From Reyranella sp. (lineage in GTDB: Bacteria; Pseudomonadota; Alphaproteobacteria; Reyranellales; Reyranellaceae): a DNA stretch of 64,000 bases. Where the stretch lies: assembly GCF_004297265.1 (NCBI RefSeq), contig NZ_SCUT01000059.1, forward strand, positions 1-64,000, in the 5' to 3' direction. The translations under genes and the position numbers were made by a program. Shown piece after piece: positions 46,722-55,871 of this stretch (position 1 is its first letter; each line of letters starts with the position of its first letter). The notes under the pieces are model-generated. The model had not been told where the DNA came from and did not search any database. It saw nothing but the letters and a program-made list of their open reading frames with translations.

Positions 46722-47201
46722 ATGGAGTTCATGGTGTCGCTGCGCTGGGACGAAACCGAGGCCACGGAAATTGTCCGCCGCCACGACGGGCGCGAGGGGC
46801 CGTTGCTGCCGATCCTGCACGATCTGCAGGCGGCCTTCGGGCACGTCCCGGAGCCGGCCATTGCCTTCCTGGCGCAGGCGCTGAACATCACCCGCGCAGA
46901 GGTGCACGGCGTCGTCTCCTTCTATCACGATTTCCGTCGTCAGCCGGCGGGCCGCCACGTGCTCAAGCTCTGCCGCGCCGAGGCGTGCCAGTCGATGGAC
47001 AGTGAGATTTTCGCCCGCCGCGTCCTCGATCGCTTCAACCTCGACTGGGGCGGCACCACGCCCGACGGCAGGGTCACGATCGAGCCGGTCTATTGCCTGG
47101 GTCTCTGCGCCTCCGCGCCCTCGGCGATGCTCGATGGCGAGCCGATGGCACGGCTGAATGCAGCGTCGATCGACGAGATCGCCCGCGAGGTCTCGCGATG
47201 A
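46722..47201 (+). CDS. fdsG: NAD-dependent formate dehydrogenase gamma subunit
   Basis: A 159-residue NuoE-like [2Fe-2S] subunit. The four cluster cysteines are C84 and C89 (KLCRAEACQ) and C125 and C129 (YCLGLCAS). The upstream helical domain contains GHVPEPAIAFLA. The ATG at 46722 is used; a second in-frame ATG at 46731 is possible. The stop overlaps fdsB (ATGA). It transfers electrons between FdsA and FdsB. Confidence 0.94.
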   Translation: MEFMVSLRWDETEATEIVRRHDGREGPLLPILHDLQAAFGHVPEPAIAFLAQALNITRAEVHGVVSFYHDFRRQPAGRHVLKLCRAEACQSMDSEIFARRVLDRFNLDWGGTTPDGRVTIEPVYCLGLCASAPSAMLDGEPMARLNAASIDEIAREVSR

Positions 47202-48736
47202 CGATGCGCCTCTTCGTGCCGCGCGATGCCGCCGCCCGCGCCGTCGGCGCCGACAAGGTCGCGGCCCTGTTGGGCGACGAGGCCAGGCGGCAGGGCATCG
47301 AGATCGAGATCGTCCGCACGGGTTCGCGCGGCCTGTTCTGGCTGGAGCCGATGGTCGAGGTCGAGACGCCACACGGACGCATCGCCTTCGGACCCGTGAC
47401 GCCGCACGATGTACCGGGTCTGCTGACCGGCATAGCCGTCGGCGCCAACCATCCGCTTTGCCTCGGCCGTCCCGAGGAGATTCCCTTCCTGAAGAGACAG
47501 ACGCGCCTCACCTTTGCGCGCTGCGGTATCGTCGATCCGCTGTCTCTCGCCGACTGGCGGGCCCATGGCGGCGGTCGGGGCCTCGAACGGGCGCGCAGCC
47601 TTGGGGCGGCGAAGACACTGGAAGAAGTGACCAAATCCGGCCTGCGTGGCCGCGGCGGCGCCGGCTTCCCGACCGGAATCAAGTGGAAGACGGTCGCCGA
47701 TGCGCCGGCCGACCGGAAGTACATCGTCTGCAACGCCGACGAAGGCGATTCCGGCACCTTCGCCGACCGCATGTTGCTCGAAGGCGATCCCTTCGCGCTG
47801 ATCGAAGGCATGGCGATCGCCGGACTCGCCGTCGGAGCGACCAAGGGTTACGTCTATATCCGCTCCGAATATCCGGATGCAGTGCGAACCTTAGAGCGGG
47901 CCGTGCGCCTTGCCGAAGCCGATGGGCTTCTCGGCGCCGGGGCCGGATTCGACATGGAGATCCGGGTAGGAGCCGGGGCCTATGTCTGTGGCGAGGAGAC
48001 TGCGATGCTGGAGAGCATCGAAGGGAGGCGCGGGCAGGTGCGCGCCAAGCCGCCGCTGCCGGCGCACAAGGGCCTGTTCGGCCGACCGACGGTGATCAAC
48101 AACCTGATCTCGCTCGCCACCGTGCCGTGGATCCTGGCAGAGGGCGCCGAAGCCTATGCCGCCTTTGGCATGGGACGTTCGCGCGGCACCATGCCGATCC
48201 AGCTGGCGGGCAACGTCAGGCACGGAGGCCTGTTCGAGGCGGCGTTCGGCGTCACCCTGGGCGAGCTGGTCGACGAGATCGGCGGCGGCACGCGGAGCGG
48301 GCGGCCGGTGCGGGCGGTCCAGGTCGGGGGCCCTCTGGGCGCCTACTTTCCGCGTGCGCTGTTCGATACGGCGTTCGACTACGAGGCCTTCGCAGCGCGC
48401 GACGGGCTGATCGGTCATGGCGGTGTCGTCGTGTTCGACGACGCGGTCGACATGGCGCGCCAGGCCCGCTTCGCCATGGAATTCTGCGCCCTCGAATCCT
48501 GCGGCAAGTGCACGCCCTGCCGCATCGGCTCGACACGCGGCGTCGAGACCATCGACAGGATCATCCGTGGCGAGCAGACCACCGCGAACCTCGAGCTGGT
48601 CGAGGACCTCTGCCAGACGATGAAGTTCGGCTCGCTCTGCGCCCTGGGCGGCTTCACGCCCTATCCGGTGATGAGTGCCATCAGGCACTTCCCCGAGGAT
48701 TTCGTCCGCCCGCCCGTCAGCGCGGCCGCGGAATAG
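47198..48736 (+). CDS. fdsB: NAD-dependent formate dehydrogenase beta subunit
   Basis: A 512-residue NuoF-like subunit carrying FMN, the NADH site and one [4Fe-4S] cluster. Motifs are LRGRGGAGFPTGIKW (near 145), NADEGDSGTFADR (near 175), GAGAYVCGEETAML (near 260) and the cluster ligands C435, C438, C441 (ESCGKCTPC) with C481 (GSLCALGG). The N-terminal 110 residues are the thioredoxin-like extension typical of FdsB. Fe-S and FMN contacts appear complete. Confidence 0.95.
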   Translation: MTMRLFVPRDAAARAVGADKVAALLGDEARRQGIEIEIVRTGSRGLFWLEPMVEVETPHGRIAFGPVTPHDVPGLLTGIAVGANHPLCLGRPEEIPFLKRQTRLTFARCGIVDPLSLADWRAHGGGRGLERARSLGAAKTLEEVTKSGLRGRGGAGFPTGIKWKTVADAPADRKYIVCNADEGDSGTFADRMLLEGDPFALIEGMAIAGLAVGATKGYVYIRSEYPDAVRTLERAVRLAEADGLLGAGAGFDMEIRVGAGAYVCGEETAMLESIEGRRGQVRAKPPLPAHKGLFGRPTVINNLISLATVPWILAEGAEAYAAFGMGRSRGTMPIQLAGNVRHGGLFEAAFGVTLGELVDEIGGGTRSGRPVRAVQVGGPLGAYFPRALFDTAFDYEAFAARDGLIGHGGVVVFDDAVDMARQARFAMEFCALESCGKCTPCRIGSTRGVETIDRIIRGEQTTANLELVEDLCQTMKFGSLCALGGFTPYPVMSAIRHFPEDFVRPPVSAAAE

Positions 48737-48746
48737 AGGACCCGTC

Positions 48747-51581
48747 ATGTCGCTCGTTCCCGAAACCGACTATGGCACACCGGCCAGCCGCGCGACGGAG
48801 CAGGTCGCCCTCACCATCGACGGCCAGACCGTCTCGGTGCCCGCCGGCACTTCGATCATGCGGGCGGCGATGGATGCCGGCATCCAGGTACCCAAGCTCT
48901 GTGCCACCGATTCGATCGAAGCCTTTGGTTCGTGCCGCCTCTGCCTGGTCGAGATTTCCGGCCGGACCGGTACGCCCGCTTCGTGCACGACGCCGGTGGC
49001 GCCTGGCATGGTCGTGTCGACCCAGACCGAGCGGCTGAAGCAGATCCGCAAGGGCGTGATGGAGCTCTACATCTCCGACCATCCGCTCGACTGCCTGACC
49101 TGCGCGGCCAATGGTGACTGCGAACTGCAGGACATGGCGGGCGCGGTCGGCTTGCGCGAGGTGCGCTACGGCTACGAGGGCGAGAGCCACACGAAGCAGG
49201 AGAAGGACGAGAGCAATCCGTATTTCACCTTCGATCCCGCGAAGTGCATCGTGTGCTCGCGCTGCGTGCGCGCCTGCGAGGAGGTGCAGGGCACCTTCGC
49301 GCTCACCGTCCAGGGCCGCGGCTTCGACTCCAAGGTCTCGCCCGGCACGTCGTCCGACGACTTCCTGAGCTCCGAATGCGTGTCGTGCGGCGCCTGCGTG
49401 CAGGCCTGCCCGACCGCGACGCTCTCGGAGAAGAGCCTGATCGAGATCGGGCAGCCCGAGCATTCGGTGGTGACGACCTGCGCCTATTGCGGCGTCGGCT
49501 GCAGCTTCAAGGCCGAGATGCGCGGCGAGGAGCTCGTGCGCATGGTGCCGTGGAAGGACGGCAAGGCCAATCGCGGACATTCCTGCGTCAAGGGCCGCTT
49601 CGCCTGGGGCTACACGCATCACAAGGAACGCATCCTGAAGCCGATGGTGCGCGAGAGCATCGACCAGCCGTGGCGCGAGGTCGGTTGGGACGAGGCAATC
49701 GGCCGGGTCGCCGCGGAATTCCGCCGCCTGCAGGACAAGCATGGCCGTCTGGCCATCGGCGGCATCACCTCGTCGCGCTGCACCAACGAAGAGACGTACG
49801 TGATGCAGAAGCTGATCCGTGGCGGCTTCGGCAACAACAATGTCGACACCTGCGCGCGCGTCTGCCACTCGCCGACCGGTTTCGGCCTCAGCCAGGCCTT
49901 CGGCACCTCGGCGGGCACGCAGGATTTCGACTCGGTCGAGCAGAGCGACGTGATCCTGGTGATCGGCGCCAACCCGACCGACGCGCATCCGGTCTTCGCG
50001 TCGCGCCTGAAGAAGCGATTGCGGCAGGGGGCGAGGCTGATCGTGATCGATCCGCGCCGCATCGACCTCGTGCGCATGCCGCACGTCGAGGCCGACTATC
50101 ACCTGCCGCTTCGGCCCGGCACCAACGCCGCGGTGATGAATGCGCTGGCCCACACGATCGTCACCGAGGGCCTGGCCGACGAGCGGTTCGTGCGGGAATT
50201 CTGCGACCGCGATGCCTTCGAGCATTGGGCAGCCTTCATATCGGAACCGCAGAACAGCCCGGAGACCGTGGGCCTGATGGCCGGCGTCGATCCCGAGGCG
50301 ATCCGCGGCGCCGCGCGTCTCTACGCCACCGGCGGCAACGCCGCGATCTACTACGGCCTGGGCGTCACCGAGCACAGCCAGGGCACGACGACGGTCATGG
50401 CGATCGCCAACCTCGCCATGGTGACGGGTAATCTCGGCCGGCCGGGCGTCGGCGTGAACCCGCTGCGCGGTCAGAACAACGTCCAGGGGGCGTGCGACAT
50501 GGGCTCTTTCCCGCACGAACTGACGGGCTATCGCCACATCTCCGACGACGCGACGCGCGAGACGTTCGAGAAGATGTGGGGCCGTCCGCTCGACGCAGAG
50601 CCCGGCCTGCGCATCCCCAACATGTTCGATGCGGCGGTCGAGGGCACCTTCAAGGGCCTCTATGTCCAGGGTGAGGACATCCTCCAGTCCGATCCGAACA
50701 CCAGCCACGTCGTGCAGGCACTGTCTTCGATGGAATGCGTCGTGGTGCAGGACCTGTTCCTGAACGAGACGGCGAACTACGCCCACGTCTTCCTGCCGGG
50801 CTCGACCTTCCTGGAGAAGGACGGCACCTTTACGAATGCGGAACGCCGCATCAATCGCGTGCGGCGGGTGATGACGCCCAGAAGCGGTATGGCCGATTGG
50901 GAGATCACCCTGGCCATCGCCAGGGCGATGGGCTTCGAGATGCCCTACAGGCATCCGTCGGAGATCATGGACGAGATCGCGGCTCTGACGCCGGGCTTCG
51001 CCGGTGTATCCTATGATCTCCTGGACAAGGTCGGCTCGGTCCAGTGGCCGTGCAACGAGAAGGCGCCGCTCGGCACGCCGGTCATGCATATCGGCGGCTT
51101 CGCCCGCGGCAAGGGCAATTTCCTGATCACGGAGTATGTACCGACCGACGAGCGCACGGGACCGCGGTTTCCACTGCTGCTCACCACGGGCCGCATCCTC
51201 AGCCAGTACAATGTCGGCGCCCAGACGCGGCGCACCGACAACGTCGTGTGGCACGACCAGGACCTGCTGGAGATCCATCCGCACGATGCCGAGCAGCGCG
51301 GTGTGCGCGACGGCGACTGGGTCAAGCTCGACAGCCGCGTCGGCAGTACCAGCCTCCGCGCCAGGATCACCGACCGGGTGGCGCCCGGCGTCGTCTACAC
51401 GACGTTCCATCATCCCGAGACGCAGGCCAACGTGGTCACGACCGAGTTCTCGGACTGGGCGACCAATTGCCCCGAATACAAGGTCACCGCCGTGCAGGTG
51501 TCGCCGTCCAACGGCCCCGGCGACTGGCAGAAGGAATATGCCGAGCAGGCCCGCCGCAGCCGGCGCATCGCGGCGGAGTAG
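48747..51581 (+). CDS. fdsA: NAD-dependent formate dehydrogenase alpha (catalytic) subunit
   Basis: A 944-residue molybdenum bis-MGD subunit oxidising formate to CO2. The N-terminus is a [2Fe-2S] ferredoxin domain (GSCRLCLVE near 70) followed by a NuoG-like His/Cys region (DHPLDCLTCAANGDCELQ). Next is a two-cluster ferredoxin segment (CIVCSRCVRACEE and CVSCGACVQACP). The CAYCGVGCSF cluster opens the catalytic domain. The Mo ligand is Cys373 (ARVCHSPTG), encoded by TGC, so not a selenocysteine enzyme. AGAGGAC precedes the ATG. The product is cytoplasmic and soluble. Confidence 0.96.
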   Translation: MSLVPETDYGTPASRATEQVALTIDGQTVSVPAGTSIMRAAMDAGIQVPKLCATDSIEAFGSCRLCLVEISGRTGTPASCTTPVAPGMVVSTQTERLKQIRKGVMELYISDHPLDCLTCAANGDCELQDMAGAVGLREVRYGYEGESHTKQEKDESNPYFTFDPAKCIVCSRCVRACEEVQGTFALTVQGRGFDSKVSPGTSSDDFLSSECVSCGACVQACPTATLSEKSLIEIGQPEHSVVTTCAYCGVGCSFKAEMRGEELVRMVPWKDGKANRGHSCVKGRFAWGYTHHKERILKPMVRESIDQPWREVGWDEAIGRVAAEFRRLQDKHGRLAIGGITSSRCTNEETYVMQKLIRGGFGNNNVDTCARVCHSPTGFGLSQAFGTSAGTQDFDSVEQSDVILVIGANPTDAHPVFASRLKKRLRQGARLIVIDPRRIDLVRMPHVEADYHLPLRPGTNAAVMNALAHTIVTEGLADERFVREFCDRDAFEHWAAFISEPQNSPETVGLMAGVDPEAIRGAARLYATGGNAAIYYGLGVTEHSQGTTTVMAIANLAMVTGNLGRPGVGVNPLRGQNNVQGACDMGSFPHELTGYRHISDDATRETFEKMWGRPLDAEPGLRIPNMFDAAVEGTFKGLYVQGEDILQSDPNTSHVVQALSSMECVVVQDLFLNETANYAHVFLPGSTFLEKDGTFTNAERRINRVRRVMTPRSGMADWEITLAIARAMGFEMPYRHPSEIMDEIAALTPGFAGVSYDLLDKVGSVQWPCNEKAPLGTPVMHIGGFARGKGNFLITEYVPTDERTGPRFPLLLTTGRILSQYNVGAQTRRTDNVVWHDQDLLEIHPHDAEQRGVRDGDWVKLDSRVGSTSLRARITDRVAPGVVYTTFHHPETQANVVTTEFSDWATNCPEYKVTAVQVSPSNGPGDWQKEYAEQARRSRRIAAE

Positions 51582-51586
51582 GCGGC

Positions 51587-51805
51587 ATGTCGTCGGAGAA
51601 ACTCGTGATGATGGCGAACCAGATCGGCAGGTTCTTCGTGCCGCAGCGTGGCGCCGATCCGGCGGCCGCCATCGCCACCCACCTTCGGAAGTTCTGGGAT
51701 CCGCGCATGCGCGCCGCTATCGTCGCGCATCTGGACAAGGGCGGAGAGGGGCTCGACGACGCCGTCCGCCAGGCCGTTCTTCGCCTGAAGGCCGGCCGGG
51801 CGTAG
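51587..51805 (+). CDS. fdsD: Formate dehydrogenase delta subunit
   Basis: A 72-residue protein beginning MSSEKLVMMANQIGRFF with WDPRMRAAIVAHL in the middle, the typical FdsD pattern. It starts 5 bases after fdsA. FdsD stabilises the complex in some species. The chaperone gene fdsC, usually between fdsA and fdsD, is absent. Confidence 0.9.
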   Translation: MSSEKLVMMANQIGRFFVPQRGADPAAAIATHLRKFWDPRMRAAIVAHLDKGGEGLDDAVRQAVLRLKAGRA

Positions 51806-51943
51806 TTCCTGGCGGTCCACCGGATCACGAACGGATTGGCGGGATCGAACAAGCCCGCCTATTGTGCGGCTGAGGCTACAAGGCGTATTGCGGCGTCGAC
51901 CAATGCCTTCTGGCTGCCAAGTATTCAGTGAGCGTCCCGATCC

Positions 51944-52207
51944 ATGACACGACTGGCAATATTGCTACTTCTATCCGCCCTTCTGGCCAGTGAAGCGATG
52001 GCCCAAAGCGACGACGCGGCTTATTGCAAGAAGCTGGGCGAGTACGCGACCAGATACCTGGGCGACGGCGGCGGCAACGGTGGCACGCGTCCGGATTTCG
52101 ACATCGTCGAAGGCATCGACAAGTGCAACAAGGGCAATACCGCCGCCGGTATCGCCATCCTGGAGAAGAAGATCCGCAGCAAGGGCTTTACGCCGCCCGC
52201 CCGTTAG
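51944..52207 (+). CDS. Small exported protein of unknown function
   Basis: An 87-residue protein with a clear signal peptide (MTRLAILLLLSALLASEAMAQ). The mature part is about 66 residues with two Cys (AYCKKLGEY and DKCNKGN) that could form a disulfide, and a Gly-rich loop. No recognised family. Between fdsD and cspA, probably with its own promoter. Confidence 0.7.
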   Translation: MTRLAILLLLSALLASEAMAQSDDAAYCKKLGEYATRYLGDGGGNGGTRPDFDIVEGIDKCNKGNTAAGIAILEKKIRSKGFTPPAR

Positions 52208-52407
52208 AACAGGGCATGGCGGGTGCTGAAATCCGGCGCGGAAAGGTCGGCTCACCAAATCGTGAGAGGCGGTCGACGCCAAAAAGGCACTTTCAAGGCA
52301 ACTCTTGATTGTGAAACTCGCCGTGGACAGGCGATGGTCAGACGGGGTGAAATATTGCTATCGTATCGGCGGTGCAGATGCGCGCCGGAAATTAGGGACA
52401 CTCACGA

Positions 52408-52608
52408 ATGGCTTCAGGTACCGTCAAGTGGTTCAACGCCACCAAAGGATTCGGATTCATCCAGCCCGATACGGGCGGCAAGGATGTGTTCGTCCACATC
52501 AGCGCGGTCGAGCGGGCCGGGCTCAACGGCCTGAATGAAGGCCAGAAGATCAGCTACGAGGTCCAGGTCGAGCGTGGCAAGGAAGCCGCGGTCAACCTCA
52601 AGGCCTGA
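52408..52608 (+). CDS. Cold-shock-domain protein (CspA family)
   Basis: A 66-residue RNA-binding beta-barrel with RNP1 KGFGFI (residues 13-18) and RNP2 VFVHIS (residues 27-32). It opens MASGTVKWFNATKG. AGGGACA is about 9 bases before the ATG, and there is room for a long 5' leader as in other csp genes. A terminator is 106 bases downstream. Confidence 0.96.
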   Translation: MASGTVKWFNATKGFGFIQPDTGGKDVFVHISAVERAGLNGLNEGQKISYEVQVERGKEAAVNLKA

Positions 52609-52713
52609 GGCGGACCTTCGGATTTCATCGCTTCCTGAGGGAGTGTGTGCGGTCCGAGAAACGAACGAAACGATCGCGTGCTCGTCCATCGAACGGGTGC
52701 AATGCTAGCTTGA

Positions 52714-52757
52714 AGGGCTTCGGGTCGCCGCGCACAGCGGTGCCCGGAGCCCTTTTT
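52714..52757 (+). terminator. Rho-independent terminator after the cold-shock gene
   Basis: AGGGCTTCGGG (52714-52724) pairs with CCCGGAGCCCT (52743-52753) with one G-T wobble, followed by five T. It lies in the 321-bp gap 52609-52929, which holds no gene I can support. Confidence 0.8.
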
Positions 52758-52929
52758 GCTATCGGCGGGGTACGCTCCGCATTTTTTTGTTGTGAAGTAC
52801 ATGCCGGAGTGGCGCCGGCAGCATTAATCGTTTGACTCCATTTGCCGCCACAAAAAGTATTATCTTCCTTGTGTAGACGCCGGAAGCGTCGCTCACAGGG
52901 AGCGCTCTTGCTGCAGGCGGGATCATAGT

Positions 52930-54222
52930 ATGCGGTGCTTATCGGCCCTTCTGGTTGTTGCGTTCACGTACATTGTGACTGCCTTGACTGCGGGGGACCT
53001 TAGCGCTGCGACCATCGTTTCCCTGACGCCCTCGGGGCTTCAAGGCTATTTCCTGCGAACCGACGCCCAGGAGAGGCCAAGGCTGCGGCTGACGGGGATG
53101 ATCGAGGCCGGAGACGCCGAAAAGCTGCGCGATCTGTTGGTCAAGCTCCAGGCCTCGTCCCCGGCGAAACCGGGAATGCCGCTCGCCACCATCGAGCTGA
53201 GCAGCCTGGGCGGTACCCTGTCCGAGGGAGTCCGCATCGGTGAGCTGCTGCGGAGCTTCAGGGTCGTTGCCGTCGTCCGCAAGCAGGACGTCTGCCTCTC
53301 GGCCTGTGCCCTGGCGCTTCTGGGTGGCAACACGGTCCGCGCCGCGGCGGCATATCCGGCGGATTGCAACGTCGAGATTGGCAGCAAGATCGCCTTCCAC
53401 AATTTCTTCCTCGATCACAGTGCGCTGCGCGGCGTGACCGCTGACGATCCCGTGGCGAGCCGTCTCCAGGGGTTCGCGGATGCGCGCGGCGGCGCCGCGA
53501 TGCTGATCCGATATGCCGCCGACATAGGGCTTCCGCCGGCCTTCGTGGCCAACCTGATGGCCAGGCCAGTCGAGGAATTCCAGTACGTCGAGACGATCGG
53601 TGAATTCCTGGCGCTCAACCTCTGCCCGGTCGGTCTCGAACGTCCGGCGCTGCCGATGTCCCATCAGGCCGTCAATGTCTGCAACAATTCGCTTGCGATG
53701 CCGGCACCCCTTTCGGCCTTCATCGTCGGCCCGATCACCGCGCCAGAGGTCCGCCGGTACATGCTCGAACGCGTGCAGGACGGCATGAATGCCGCCAAGA
53801 CGAAGGGCAGGCTCGCCGACCAGCTCGCCAGCTGGTCGGTGATGCGGACCAAAGAGGAGGTCGACAAGCTCTACGAAGATCTTCGCGCGGCGGGTGTTGC
53901 CTTGCCCGAACTGGTGGGCCCGACCTTCGAGGTCTCCCTCAACCAGGCAGGCCGCGTCCGCGCCGCCTGCTATGTGAGCCTGTCGGCGACCGATCCGGAC
54001 AGGTATGAGGTCGTCCTTCAGGGCGAGCGGGGCCTCGCGGAAGCTGTCCGTAAGCCACCCGCCAACGCACGGCGCATGTTCCTGTTCGATCGCCTCGCCG
54101 TAGCCAACCAGCGTCCGTCGTCGGACCTGCGCGATGTCATCCTTCAGGATAAAGCCGGGGACCGACAGGGGGCGCCGCTCAGCTCCGGCGTGGTCCCTGG
54201 GCGCGCCGACGCAGGCGACTAA
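52930..54222 (+). CDS. Periplasmic ClpP/crotonase-fold protein (COG3904-like)
   Basis: A 430-residue exported protein with an N-terminal hydrophobic signal (residues 4-26). Its core (TIELSSLGGTLSEGVRIGELLR at about 78-99, then VCLSACALALLGG near 120) follows the ClpP-like pattern of periplasmic proteins in COG3904. There the Ser of the CLSAC motif is the likely nucleophile, and HNFF near 157 may provide the His. A C-terminal 170 residues of unclear fold follow. Proteolytic activity has not been shown for this type. Confidence 0.72.
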   Translation: MRCLSALLVVAFTYIVTALTAGDLSAATIVSLTPSGLQGYFLRTDAQERPRLRLTGMIEAGDAEKLRDLLVKLQASSPAKPGMPLATIELSSLGGTLSEGVRIGELLRSFRVVAVVRKQDVCLSACALALLGGNTVRAAAAYPADCNVEIGSKIAFHNFFLDHSALRGVTADDPVASRLQGFADARGGAAMLIRYAADIGLPPAFVANLMARPVEEFQYVETIGEFLALNLCPVGLERPALPMSHQAVNVCNNSLAMPAPLSAFIVGPITAPEVRRYMLERVQDGMNAAKTKGRLADQLASWSVMRTKEEVDKLYEDLRAAGVALPELVGPTFEVSLNQAGRVRAACYVSLSATDPDRYEVVLQGERGLAEAVRKPPANARRMFLFDRLAVANQRPSSDLRDVILQDKAGDRQGAPLSSGVVPGRADAGD

Positions 54223-54236
54223 CGCTGCCGGGCGGG

Positions 54237-55211
54237 TCAGCGGCCGCCGACCACCCAGCCGGTCTCCTTCGCGAAGGCCTCGAAGAACTCCGTCTCGTAC
54301 GCCCGTTCCGGGCTCTCGCGCACGAGGCTGTCGATGCGCTCGGCATCGTACCCGACCAGGATGCGCCAGCGCTCGTTGCGCACGCCGTCGAGGATGATCG
54401 TCGCCGCTTCGGCCGCCGTCGTCGGCGCCTCCTCGAGGAATCGCCGTGCGCGTTCGACGATCATCCCTCGGACATCGTCGTCCGAGAGCCTGGTGGCGTC
54501 GACGCCCATCGAGGCGATGCGCGCCCGTGCCAAGCCGATCTCGTGCGCCGTGATCTCGTCGGTCTGGTTGCCGCTCTGCAGCTTGCGTGAGTTGGCGACG
54601 ATCGACGTGCCGATGTGGCCGGGCATCACGACCGAGCATTTGATATGCGGGGCGTTGAGGCGCAGGTCGGTGATCAGCGCCTCGGTGAAGCCCTTCACGG
54701 CAAACTTGGCGGCCGCATAGGCGGTCTGCGGAATGTTGGGCGCTATGAAGGCCCAGAAGCCGTTCACGCTCGACGTGTTGACGATGTGGCCCGCATCGGC
54801 GCGCTGCAGCAGCGGCATGAAGGCCCGCGTGCAGAGATAGACGCCGCCCCAGCAGATGTTGAACGTGCGCTCCCACTCCGCGCGCTCGTTGACGAGGAAG
54901 CTGCCGCCGCCGCCGATGCCGGCGTTGTTGAACAGGAGATGGATGCGATCGGTCTCGTGCTGCTCGGCGACCCCGTCCCGGAAGCGCAGCACCTGCGGCT
55001 CGTCGGCCACGTCGGCGACATGCGTCGTGATGCGCTGGCCCTGGCTGAGGCCGGCAGCCTCGCAGAGCCGCCTGGTCTCGGCCATGGCGCCCGCCGACAC
55101 GTCACCCAACGCAATGCTGCAGCCCTCGGCGGCGAGCTGCCGCGCCAGCTCGCGCCCCATGCCGGTGCCGCCGCCCGTGATGACGGCAATCCTTCCCGCG
55201 AAGTCCTTCAT
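54237..55211 (-). CDS. SDR-family oxidoreductase
   Basis: A 324-residue classical SDR with TGGGTGMGRELA (residues 12-23), NNAGIGGGG near 93, catalytic Ser in VNTSSVNGF near 147 and YAAAK near 165. It is longer than usual by a 60-residue C-terminal extension. GGAGG is 7 bases from ATG 55211. It shares its direction with the membrane-protein gene upstream, 26 bases away. Confidence 0.9.
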   Translation of the reverse strand: MKDFAGRIAVITGGGTGMGRELARQLAAEGCSIALGDVSAGAMAETRRLCEAAGLSQGQRITTHVADVADEPQVLRFRDGVAEQHETDRIHLLFNNAGIGGGGSFLVNERAEWERTFNICWGGVYLCTRAFMPLLQRADAGHIVNTSSVNGFWAFIAPNIPQTAYAAAKFAVKGFTEALITDLRLNAPHIKCSVVMPGHIGTSIVANSRKLQSGNQTDEITAHEIGLARARIASMGVDATRLSDDDVRGMIVERARRFLEEAPTTAAEAATIILDGVRNERWRILVGYDAERIDSLVRESPERAYETEFFEAFAKETGWVVGGR

Positions 55212-55237
55212 GTCGTGTCCTCCGTCTTCTTTCTTCT

Positions 55238-55723
55238 TCAGGCCGGGCGGAAGCGCTTCAGGACGAGGAAGCCCAGCAGGATGAAGCCCAGCAGCACAAT
55301 ACCCTGCATGACCGCGAAAGGCGGCTCGGAGCCGGTCGGTGCGAACCTGTTCAGGAAGCCGATCTTCTGGAAGGACTGCACGACCAGGACGAAGACATTG
55401 AGATAGAAGGCGAACAGGGCGCTCGCGACATAGATCCACCGCCATGCGCCGGCGAGGCGGCCGACATAGAGCGCCAGCAGCGCGATCGCCAGGGCAACCG
55501 ACGAAACGATTCCGACGCCGAGTGCCGGCGTGAACACGGTGATCGGGAAGAGGAATCCGGTCAGCGTCGTCAGGATCGTGCCCAGCAGGAACACGGAGTT
55601 CCAACCATCCAGCCGGCGCCCCTCCAGCATGCGGGCACACGCGACCGCGCCGGCCGCGATGGCGATCAGGCTGATGACGACGTGGACGACCGTGAAGGTC
55701 GCGATGGACATTCCAAGGACCAT
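55238..55723 (-). CDS. Integral membrane protein of unknown function
   Basis: A 161-residue protein with about four hydrophobic helices (residues 10-30, 44-62, 70-90, 98-118 approximately, with a fifth near the C-terminus). It ends in a positive KRFRPA tail. No known motif. It is directly upstream of the SDR gene, so possibly co-expressed. Confidence 0.75.
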   Translation of the reverse strand: MVLGMSIATFTVVHVVISLIAIAAGAVACARMLEGRRLDGWNSVFLLGTILTTLTGFLFPITVFTPALGVGIVSSVALAIALLALYVGRLAGAWRWIYVASALFAFYLNVFVLVVQSFQKIGFLNRFAPTGSEPPFAVMQGIVLLGFILLGFLVLKRFRPA

Positions 55724-55871
55724 ACACTTCTCCTGGGCTTCGCGGCGGCGTTGTGCAGATAGGCAATTCGAATCCGGTCACCACTTTAGCGCAACGGTCC
55801 GCGGGCGACAGGCCGGGCTGCTGCCATATTCGACCGCTACCCATGCGCCGGCTCATGACAGGGAGAACCCG

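Noticed and set aside
49851-49870. Selenocysteine at the formate dehydrogenase active site
   Set aside because: The Mo-ligand codon (49863-49865) is TGC, not TGA, so it is a cysteine enzyme.
48717-51413. 898-codon open frame antisense to fdsA
   Set aside because: Typical G+C-rich shadow frame: low-complexity composition rich in His, Arg and Ala, no domain, and it covers the strongly conserved fdsA.
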